From positions 27,641,379 through 27,705,378 of the forward strand of contig CM032132.1 in the NCBI GenBank assembly GCA_018894105.1: a stretch of DNA of 64,000 nt, in the 5' to 3' direction. Both the position numbers and the translations under genes were made by a program. The notes under the pieces were generated by a model that searched no databases, was not told where the DNA came from, and worked only from the letters and a program-made list of their open reading frames with translations. Shown here piece by piece: positions 24,712-34,818 of the stretch; positions within the stretch are counted from its first letter, which is position 1; each line of letters opens with the position of its first letter. This DNA comes from Jacaranda mimosifolia. Lineage: Eukaryota; Streptophyta; Magnoliopsida; Lamiales; Bignoniaceae.

Positions 24712-24965
24712 TATGCCATTTAATTTAATGACCTCATATGAGGTAAATATTAGCATACCTTATCATAGACATGCTTTTCCTTTTCTTTTTCTTTTTGTCT
24801 TTCTTTCTTTTTTGGGTCTTTTTACAATGTAAGAGATAGAAGCTAAGACTTATCATTTTTAAAGCCTATTGATTTATTTATATGACAGAAACTCAAGGAA
24901 GTTAACAATACAGCCTAATTTATATATTTTCAGAAACAATCACAGTTTTAGTTAGGATTTTCACC
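24712..24965. other. Short non-genic spacer
   Basis: Pyrimidine run at 24775-24820; nothing else recognised. Confidence 0.5.
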
Positions 24966-27414
24966 CGTTGGTTTAGGCTTGTAAATGAGTAGGGTAACAC
25001 CCTATCTAGGCCCAAAATGTCCCTACCCATACCCATACTTATTAAAGATAGTGTAATGGGTATGGGTAGGGTCTGTACCCATAAATTACCTATATATTCA
25101 TACCCAAAAATTACCTATTACTTTATAGTTAAATTTAATCTATGAACCTAAAAATTATTTATACCCAAATTAAATTTATATTAATGATAAACTTTTTATA
25201 TATAAAAATTACAAATATGTGAATGAACAGTAACAACTAAATAATTTTCTTCATTAAAAATTAAACTAAATTGATAAAATTAATATATTGGGATAGTAAT
25301 TTAAAAAAAAAATTGAAATAGCAATAGCAACAGTTGAACATTTTTCATTAATAAAATTAATAATATTAAAATTAATAGTGAAATAAATAATTTTTATAAA
25401 ACAATTAATAAAATTTATTTTGTTAATGAATAAATTTTATTAATATAGAAATTAACCATTTTTATAAAATTAAATATAGAAAAAAAATTGCTTTTAAACT
25501 GTTTTTATTAACTATTTTTTTAATTGTATTAATTTAATTAGCAAAAAATTTAATTGTTAATTTTATTAATAAAGTTTAACTATTATTCAATAAAACAGTT
25601 AATTTAATTAGCAAAAAGTTTAAAATTAAATGATTTAAATTTAATGATTAAATTAAATTAAATATAAAAAAAAATTGTTATCGTATGTCAAATAATATTT
25701 TTAGTATATATTGAGAAAATAAATATATACATTAAAAATATAAGTCCAATAAACTAGACTCAATGGGTCTTGAGTTAGATAGAGTAGGATAGGATTAGAA
25801 TCTCATCCTTTTGGGTATTTTAAGGTATGAGTATGGATAGGATGATGCTGTAACACCCCTAGTTTTCTTAAATTATAATATTATAGTTGTTAGATAATTC
25901 ATTTTAATGTACTTTATGAAATTCCATGATTATTTGGTATTTTAGAAATTTTGTAATTAATATATATATTGCCATAAACTTGATTTCATTATAATTAAAA
26001 TTTTGGGGCCAAATTGTAATTTTGAAAAGGGCGGAACTGTACATTTCTTAGAATTGTGGGGTTTACATGGAAGTATATAAGTCTGCGGGGTCAGAAGTGT
26101 AATTTTTCAAAACTTGCGAGTTGAATGGAAATTTTCTAAATTTTGAGGACTAAATTGCAAATTGAAAAAAATTAATTTTAGAACCAAACGGGTAGCATAC
26201 TGTTTTCCATTTTCCCTTCTTTTTTTCCTTCCTTTCTTTCTTTTCTTCTTCATTTTCTCTCTTTTCTTCATTTTTTTTCTTCACCGTGAACCACCACCAC
26301 CGCGGCTCTCTCACCAGCGACCACCAACCACCACCCTAAACCCCTCAAGCAACTCTTCTCCACCCCCTAACCACCTTTCTTCACCCATGCATAGCCTAGG
26401 ACCGGCGAGCCACCGTGAAGGTTGAGGAACCAAGAAATAGGCGAAATGGGTTTGAGTTTTTCTGGTGAAAGATTAGGTAGTTGAGGGTTGTTTCGGGTAG
26501 CTCTTGGCGAGGAGAAGTGGATTAAATGGCTGCATGTAGGTTTGGCGTGGCGGAGAGGAAGAAAACCGGTGATCGGAGCTCGGCAGAGGAAAAATAAGTT
26601 GAGGGCTGTTAAGCAATTTTTCGATGGCTACAGACCTCAAAACGAAAAACCAAAAGCGGCATTGGATTCAAGAGCTTGAGAGGAGCAAGATTGTGGTGAT
26701 TTTGAGTTTTTCAGCGGCGGCGGCAGGAAGGCAGAAACTTTCTTTCGTCGAGATGATCGTAGTGGCGTTGTTGGTTCGTGGATCCGAGCTCTCGTTGCTT
26801 AGTTGTGGTAAAAGATTTGAGGAAATTATATATATGTATATGTATGTACATGCATGTGTATATTCCTAATTGATTTGTATCCATGATAAGAATAGCTTGA
26901 GGATGATGATGTCCTATGTATATATATGTGTTTGTGTTGAACACTCCCATGCTAAGGATGATATTATAGTAGACTTGGACCTTATATTAAGTTATAAATT
27001 GGAAATTATGAAATTTATAAGAAATTGGACTTGAGACTTGGATTGAGGACCTAAATTAGATGATAATGGAAATTATTGGGACCTTGAGCAATTGATGACT
27101 TAAGTATCAATATATAGATCTTGTGGTTAAGAAACTTGACTCTTCTAATAGGAGAAACAAAATGAGAATTAAGATCTTGTAGTAAAACTAGTCTTATAGC
27201 CATTCTTGGAATTTATCAATGTTGTCATTTTAAGTTATCATGTTAATGGGATAAATAGCAAATTTGGAGTTAAGAATCAATATGATAAAGTTGTATTAGG
27301 AAATTTAAGGTGGGTTCTGACCAAATATACATCATTATGGTTAGGTGACGAAGAAGTAGGTCACGAGGACCAATAGACAGTCTGCAGAACTTGTACCATC
27401 AGAGATTTTAGAGG

Positions 27415-27606
27415 TGAGGTTCTCCTACTCTGGGTTATTATTTCGATTACAGCTATTCGTTAATTGTTGAACCCTGTGAGGGTCTCCCACTCTGAGTTAT
27501 TGTTTCAATTACAGCTATTCGTTAATTGTTGAACCTAGTAAGGTTCTCCCACTTTAGGTTATTGCTTTGTACAAGCTTCTTGTTAATTGTTGAACCCCTG
27601 TGCGGG
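27415..27606 (+). repeat. ~62-bp tandem repeat, three units
   Basis: Units starting GGTTCTCC/GGGTCTCC at about 27418, 27480 and 27542, each ending TTAATTGTTGAACC; period 61-62 bp. Not obvious in the other family-A copies. Confidence 0.9.
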
Positions 27607-28081
27607 TCTGCCATTTTGGCCTTGATATATCTATATGTTCTTGTGGCATAACCCCCGTGAGGGTTTAATTTGCTTGATTGTACCTATTCGTAAATTGCTT
27701 GATTGTACTTGTTCGCAATTGTTTGACTCGTACTTGCTCATTACTTGTTATTGACTTGTATACCCCTATGAGGGTTCGCACTTGCTCAATCGTACTTGTT
27801 CAATCGTATTGGTTCAATCGTTCTTGCTTATTCTTGTTCGTTCTGGCGCCCATAACTCCTGTCTGTCGTGTCTGGTACTTGTTTGATCATACTTGCTTGT
27901 TCCTGCTTGAATCGTTATCAGATGCCTTGCCGACATACTCGCTTGTTGTATCTTGATATCTAGCCAGTTGGCTTGTATGTACTTGATTGTTGTACTTGAT
28001 TGGTACTTGTTGTACTTGTTTGGAGATTGTACTTGGGTCGAATGGCAATCCTACACGGAATGATGGGATATTTGGGACACG

Positions 28082-28191
28082 CCTTGCAGCCTGCCTAGGT
28101 GTCCAGGGTACGCTATGTGGTCCGCATAGGTATCCGCGATACGCTAAGCAGTCTGCTTAGGTATCTGCTATGGGCCATACAGTCCGTATGG
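28082..28191 (+). repeat. 31-bp hairpin minisatellite with a constant GTC loop
   Basis: Three 17-nt dyads spaced exactly 31 bp apart: 28113-28129 (CTATGTG/CGCATAG), 28144-28160 (CTAAGCA/TGCTTAG) and 28175-28191 (CCATACA/CGTATGG), each around GTC. Stems differ but stay mostly paired. A fourth, decayed unit lies near 28082. Confidence 0.9.
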
Positions 28192-28908
28192 GCACACCAA
28201 TTGTATACCAAGCTATCACGCTATAAAAGTACTTGTTTGATTGGTATAAGGTGATCTGATATGCATGTCTTACTCGTTTCGTTGGAATGCATATTCTGTA
28301 AGGGTTTGCTTACTCGTACTCGTTTCTGCTTGCTTGTGAAATGTTCTTGGAGCAATAAGGCATTAGAGTTTCTTGTTGCTACATTTGTTCTTGCTAAAAT
28401 TGTAATTGTACTTATATTGCTATTGATTCTAGATATGTTGAGATGCTCTTTCCTTGATAGATTCTATTATTTCTTGATATTTATCCCTCACTAAGTCCAT
28501 TGGACTTACCCTCCTCGTTATCATTACTTTTGCAGACAGAGTGGCCTAAGAATGAAAAGTTCTTACTTGAAGTGTAGGGATGCTTCTTTTGTAATAGTTT
28601 AGTGTCTCTCTTTTGCCTATGAATCACTAGATGGATAGGTGGTACATAGAGATGTTTTGATGTGTCAGAATAGACCGAGGCACCTTGATTCTGTGTATAT
28701 ATTTTGCTTTATACTTAGATTTGAACCTTGGTTCAAATGTTATGGTTAATTGTATTATTTAAGTTGATGTTATATTCCGCTGCTTTTGAATTATTGTTTG
28801 TATTATAAGGTTCAAAAATTAAGTTTGAATTGAGTTGATATCTCAGCTTTAGGTTACCCGAAGTGGGGTGTCACAGATACCCTATCCATTTACAAGCCTA
28901 CGTTGGTT

Positions 28909-30185
28909 GAACACTCAACTAGTGAACTCAAAATGTACTGGCTTCATCCATGCCACGTTAGTTAGGATTTTCACGTAGATGAAGTTTAGCCATAGCCCAA
29001 TTTCGAGAGAGGCAATTTCCCCATATTCCAACCCAAAAAACGAAAAAAAAAGAAAAAAAGAAAACAAAAGAAAAAGAAAGAAAGAAAACAATTGAGGAAG
29101 TGGGCGGAAAAGTTGGGTTATTGAAATACTATTGAGACATAATTATCTACAAAAGTTTGAAGCTATTTCCAGAAAGCAGGATGTTGGAAAAAAAAATTTT
29201 CCCTACTTATCCAATCGTTTAAAGAAAAACTAAGATAATGTTTTTAGTTTTATTTTGAGTATTTTTTAAAAAATATATATTTTGGAGAGTGGATTGAAGA
29301 GATGTGATGTATATTTTGGTCTTATTTCAAAAGTTTATTAGAACTTGTTTTGGATTAAAATGATAGGTTTAATTTTGTTTTTGTAGAAGACAAATTATAT
29401 TATATATATTAAATCAGTATCTTTTTGTGTGGCTTGTGGGGTAAAAATAATTTTATACTATTACGTTATGTATGTATAGTTGCAATATAAAATAATATAC
29501 ATATATAATGATTGGATCAATGGTGAAAGAAGAAGTGTGAAGGGGGAATAAATGCAAACATGGCCTAAAAGTTGGGATATTGTGTTTTTAACTTTTCTTG
29601 CGTAAGAAGAAGCCAATTAACTGCTGCTTTGTGGCAGACAAGGAAATATCATGGATGGACGGCGTTATAAAATATCAGAGTAAGGTCAAGTTAAAAGACA
29701 ATTACTTTGGAAGGAATCTATAGTGGGACGGTAAAATTAAATTGCATCTAAGCAATAATTGATCGGACCTATTATTTATCAATCAAAGAGTCTTAATTTA
29801 AAGTCAAAATATGTAAATATGAATGTGATGCGAAAATAGTGCTATGATTAATTTTCTTGATAAAAGATTATAACAAAAAACCAAATTGGCCTCAACTCAT
29901 TAATAAATAAATTTGTTTGGTAGGTTACGGGTAAACTCAGATCCATAATATTTTCATGGGGCTGATTTTCTTTCCACCATTTTTTTGAAAGAAAATATAA
30001 CAAATGATTAATTGCATTGATTAAATTTGGAACCAAAAAAAAAAAAAAAAACAAAAAAAAGAGCAATGTGGAGGAGTGTAAAAGCAATGAAAGCTTCAGG
30101 CCCGACTTCCCAGTTATTCATTTATAGTTAGACTTTAGTCAAAAAGACATTCAAAATTCTAATGGTATTTGCAGCTTGAATCAAC
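28909..30185. other. AT-rich non-genic stretch with purine and A-rich tracts
   Basis: Purine-only tract at 29035-29090 and an A-rich run at 30029-30062. No gene recognised. GTTAGTTAGGATTTTCAC at 28957 repeats the sequence left of the hAT at 24950. Confidence 0.6.
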
Positions 30186-30198
30186 TAAAGCTAACACC

Positions 30199-30527
30199 AC
30201 CATCAGGAGTGGTAGTCGAGTGGTTCCAAACTCACTCCCATATGGTTTGATAAGTCTACATCTTGAGTTTGAATTCCCTCTCTATATTTGCCACAAACAT
30301 TTACTAGTTGTATGCTCTTCGGTCTAGGTGTGGACCAATGCCGCCTTCTATAGACTTTACTTGACTCTTAGTGGTGCCACGTTGTCGGGATCCGTGCTTG
30401 TGCGGATTGTTTAGGTATTTGATATGTTTGCAATTGAACACGAAAGTCCAAACACAGTATAGTGGGAGGAAGTAAGGTCTCTACACTGCTTCTTTCCTTT
30501 CTTTTCTAATTTTAAAAAAAAAAAAAT
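30199..30527 (+). mobile_element. tRNA-derived SINE (329 bp) with 13-bp target duplication
   Basis: The head GGAGTGGTAGTCGAGTGG resembles a Pol III A box, and GAGTTTGAATTCC ~45 bases later a B box. The body ends in a pyrimidine stretch, then TTTTAAAAAAAAAAAAA. TAAAGCTAACACC flanks it exactly at 30186-30198 and 30528-30540. The structure fits a plant SINE mobilised by LINE machinery; no LINE is visible here. Intact duplication and A tail suggest moderate age. Confidence 0.9.
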
Positions 30528-30540
30528 TAAAGCTAACACC

Positions 30541-31164
30541 TGAGAAAAATATATTTCAAATTAATTAATAAAGTCTTTGAATTCAACTTTTTATTATTAT
30601 TTCTGGAGTTGTCAGTTTGACAAATAATCATACAACAAACTTAATCGGTCAAAAGATGTTTGGTTAAGTTACACTTTGTATAATATTTGATAATTTAAAA
30701 GTTTTTCTTTTTTCTTTCTTTTTTTTCCTTTTCGTGTCTGTGTTTTTAAAAAATAAACTTTCTCAATTGCATAAAAATTTCCCTCATATATATTTTTACA
30801 GCAACCAAACAACCATATGAATATAATACATACTATAATTATTATTTTGAGCTATCAAAGTGTTTTGATGTTTGGAATTGTTTTGGGTTATTTTAGGGGG
30901 AATATTTTGAAAATTAATTTTTCATTATGGGGTTGAAAAGATAGTTTGAAAATGAAGTTATGTTTTGTTTTATTTTAGGATAAATATAAATTATGTTGTA
31001 GATATTTGTCACATAAGTTTTTATCTAATTAGTGTAGTATCATATTAAAATTTTATACTATGTTATGCTCTTTTGATAGTGATATAATAATTAAAAACAT
31101 ATTTTTATGTTCAAATAAAGATTAAAAGGTGTGCATATATATATATATATATATTTATATAATT
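30541..31164. other. AT-rich non-genic stretch
   Basis: No gene. TA microsatellite at 31137-31155. Confidence 0.6.
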
Positions 31165-31743
31165 ATTGGGAGAATTACTAAAAACTCCTTAAAATATATT
31201 TTTATATTTAAAAAGCCCATTAAAATATTCTCCATACTCAAATACCCACTCATTAACTTTTCACTCTAAAAGACCCAACAACTAATTTTTTGACTCGATC
31301 GTCCTTGATTTATTAAATTCTTTAAATTATTCTTGACTTATTAAATTTAGAAACTTAATGAACTAGATTTTTTAATAGATTATTTTCTTTAATTTTTTGA
31401 ATTGATTTCTATCATAAAATATATACAAATTCAATAAAGATACTTATAAATTCTAAAATTAAATGAACGAAACAAAAAAACTAAGTTTTTTATAAAATTC
31501 ATAAATAACTTTTCTAATTTTTATAACAAAGAGAGTAAGAAGGAATTAATTTTTGATAAATACAAATTTTTTAATGTGAGATATTCAAGGGTAATTTTGT
31601 CCAAAAATGATGTCAAAATGTAATAATTAGACTTTTTGGAATAAAAAAAATTGTGAAATAGGTTTTACTAGATTGAAAAATTGTTTTATGAGTATTTTAG
31701 ATATAAGAATTTATTTGAAGGGGGTTTTAGTAATTTTCCCAAT
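31165..31743. mobile_element. MITE (579 bp)
   Basis: ATTGGGAGAATTACTAAAAA opens an inverted repeat with TTTTAGTAATTTTCCCAAT at 31725-31743, continuing with mismatches for about 50 bp. Interior AT-rich without frame. Both flanks are ATT, which could be a 3-bp duplication as in PIF/Harbinger elements, but AT-rich context makes that weak. Confidence 0.7.
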
Positions 31744-31746
31744 ATT

Positions 31747-32358
31747 GGGATAATTTTATATTGCGGTAATTGCAAAAAAAGCCCCTTGTGAAATGTCTCA
31801 AAGGCAATTACTCCCCCTAAGTAACTAAAAAAAAAAAACTCATGTTATGTAGTCAAAGATATTTAGGCCCTTGTTGGCCAATGGTATTATGCATGCGCAC
31901 TGATATTTGTATTTATCAATTGAAAAGTCATTTTTGTTCTTTTTAGAGCTTTTTGCAATTGAACATTTCACAAGAGGGTTTTTGCCAAGCCAAAAGGTCT
32001 AGAGTTCAATTTCTTAATCCAATGGAATTCTCAACAATAAAAACTGAGCATCAATGTCTAAAATGCTTAGGTTTGAATCCTCATTCTAGCAAATTCTCAG
32101 TGATAGACAACAAAGGACATTAGATTTCATGCAAATTAAATTGCAATTCAACTAAACATTCAGGCTCAAAACAAAATGTTCAACCACTTAAATTGAATTT
32201 TTTTTCAAAATGAAGTTATGCTTCTAAATTAAATCATCAAAAAAATTCTTGTGGCACGCAAATTAAAAAAATGACCTTAAACATCCCAAGAAATCCCATC
32301 CTCCCAAATTCTTAGTAGCAATTTAAACATTCAAAAACTAAAATTCTAAATGCATTTT
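31747..32358. other. AT-rich non-genic stretch
   Basis: Poly-A run at 31825; no gene seen. Confidence 0.6.
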
Positions 32359-34818
32359 TGTAACATCCCGAATTTTGAGACCCTAAAATAAAACAAAATA
32401 TAAAGTCGATAAGTTTGTCTAGATTAATTTTGGGTTAGATTCAATTATAATCTAGAATTAAACATTTAAAACCAAGGGGATTAAATTGTAAACAAGAAAA
32501 GGACTTGATTGTCTAAAATTATAAAGTTTAGAAGGTTAATATGGGCAAGTTAAAAATTGGAGGACTTTGAAACAATTGAATATGGACTTAATTGCCCGAA
32601 AGCATAAATGTTAGGGGTCAAAGTGTATGAAATAAGAATTAGAGTACTTAATTGAAGTCTGGGGACCAAAGTGAAAGTGGTTTAAAAGCTCAGGGGTCTG
32701 ATTCAAAGCGGTGGGAAAGTTCTGGGGCTGAATTGAAGAAGCGGGAAAATGCATTTATATATATAGGATTAAGGACCAAAGTTTATTAAATTCTCAAAAA
32801 CTACCCCAAACCCACCTCGACGGCAAAACACGAAAAACTACCAAAAAACACGAAGCCATTCCAATAAAAAGTTCCCTCTAGTTGAAAGGAATCCAACCAT
32901 ACCAAAATTAATTAGAAACAACCAAGAACTTGGCTGGAAAAATGAAGTTGATGGCGGTGATGGTGGGTTTGGTGGTTCCGCCATCTCCAGAGGCATAAAC
33001 GAGAAGAACCTATGTGGGTTTTGGTCACAACAGCATGGGTAAGGAGATGGTGGAGCTAATTTGGTAAAACAATGAGCGGTGGTGGAGGAATTAAGTGCAG
33101 CAGCGTCCGATGGCGTGAGGGTTTCACAGTGGTTTCGAACGGCCAATTGACGGCCTAAACGATGGAGATTCTCAAAATTGATTTGGGGATTTTATTCCTA
33201 GCATTGAGATGCACCAACTAGTGGTGGCGGTCTCCATCTCCAACGGCGGTGCATGGGCAGTTGATACATAATGGAGTTCTAGACTCGTTTAAGCTATTCT
33301 CGACTTGAAATTGGATCTCAATTCGATCCAATTGGGTAAATTTCATATTGAATATCAATTCAATTAATTTTTACGATTCTAATTAAATGTTTATTGAATT
33401 AAGGATATTCGAATATAATTTGAATTAAGAATGGCTTAGAATAATGTCCTAGGACTCGATAATGTAAGATGTTGTGAATGAAAATAGATTATACCACTTG
33501 GAGCTGAGAGACTCGTACCCAACTAATTTGAGAACCTGGACCTCATTATATGGCAGTAAAATAAGGAAAGTGATAAATAGAGTCTGTCGGGGGTGATGTG
33601 AGGATTGAGTTGGCCCGAGCACGTAAAGCTATTAAGACAGTTAAAATATTAAGACAATAAAGTGGAATGTTTGGGCCCAAGTAAGTAAAGTTTTGTAATA
33701 CTGAAAATATCATGTATCAGAAGATTAAATGAGACCACAATAATATAGGTCATATCAATAGTCCATTCATCAACTGATTAGTTAAGAATTACCACATTTA
33801 ATTGTGTTGGGTATTTAGGGATGAAACCAAGATTACTAGAATTGTGTCAGAATAACCTTAAGTTTGAAAAAAGATATTAACTATATTTATGCTTAAGATT
33901 TAGAGAATTAATAAGATGATAACTCGAGTTATCTTATGACAGTTCTCGATTGATTAGGGAGCCAAGACCTGAGCGACTACTCGACTAGGAATTACTCTGC
34001 ATTTGCCAAGTGACTTTATATTCGATAGTAGAAGATTTCTTTGCCGGGGAAACATATATACTTGCTACTATATCCTTGCCGCTTGATTCCTTTCAATCTA
34101 TATGTTGAAAATAGTACTCTACATCGCCTTTTTATACTGAGTGTTTTTGTTAATATTTATCGACACTTTATCTGAAATTGGCTATTGTGTTGAGAAAACT
34201 AAAAAGTAATTTCGAAATATATTTTTCTATCATCGACGTGCTTATCTTGGAACAAATTTAATGTTGAATTACTCATTACTTATTTTCATGGCGAGCCTAT
34301 GTGCTAATTAAAATGTTGTTGGACACAGTACATTAAATAATACCTTGGGGATGGGCCCTGGGATCGATTATGAAAGATAACTAAGTGGAATGGATAGACG
34401 GTAACTGATCTTTCGATTGATACCCGTACGCGATGTACAAATAATCCCTGCTCATAGGCCAACTGGAGGTAGCTGCCTAGAGCAGGATCAGGCATGCGGT
34501 TAGGCGTATATGTGTGCACGTATAAGTATCCAAGCAGATCACTCGAAAACTTGGAGGGATAAGGATTTTTATATTTTCAAAAGTGGAGTGACAAGGTAGG
34601 AGAACCACTAATAGCAAAATTGTGAAATTATTTATTTATTCACTTTGATTAATTTGGCTAGTCAGCTGTATTTCTTAAAGAAAAATAGGTTGACTCATTG
34701 GTCACCTTTGAAAGTCAAATTTGTACAAGAAGACAGTAAGTTTTGTGAAGTCTCATCACTGGTTATGGGACGGTAGTGTGATGGAACACTTTAAACTTTG
34801 ACTAAAACCTTCTCTTAT
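32359..34818 (+). mobile_element. B1 5' LTR, upstream part (split by B2)
   Basis: Starts TGTAACATCCC and stops in ...CCTTCTCTTAT at the B2 insertion. The sequence resumes at 45205, and the join reproduces the order seen in the complement of 42500-42520 of the sister LTR. Contains the AAATTG/GGGG phrase block (32470-32740), a GC-rich island (32935-33260) and a block homologous to 1300-1540 (34530-34780). Split LTR length about 2841 bp. Confidence 0.88.

Larger units (their letters stand above)
25849..28875 (+). mobile_element. Solo LTR, family A, forward (3027 bp), inside hAT
   Basis: TGTAACACCCC...GGGGTGTCACA, flanked by GATGC and GATAC, a 5-bp duplication differing by one G-to-A transition. 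Internal features: AAATTGGGG-type phrases (25990-26160), GC-rich island (26285-26800), 62-bp tandem repeat (27415-27606), dyad minisatellite (28082-28191), CACTAAGTCCATTGGACTTA hairpin at 28489. No neighbouring interior, so a recombination-derived solo LTR. Confidence 0.92.
24974..28900. mobile_element. Non-autonomous hAT interrupted by a solo LTR
   Basis: Ends TAGGCTTGTAAATGAGTAGG and CCTATCCATTTACAAGCCTA form an inverted repeat, and the flanks are a perfect 8-bp duplication CGTTGGTT (24966-24973, 28901-28908). Without the nested LTR the element is about 900 bp, AT-rich, with subterminal GGGTATGGGTAGGG-type words and no transposase. Confidence 0.93.

Noticed and set aside
26162..26869. Frames encoding Phe/Ser/Pro-rich peptides
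   Set aside because: Low-complexity pyrimidine and CCACC sequence inside the 25849-28875 solo LTR; no conserved domain.
30180..30260. Genuine tRNA gene
   Set aside because: Box-like words are present, but the poly-A tail, 329-bp length and target duplication identify a SINE instead.
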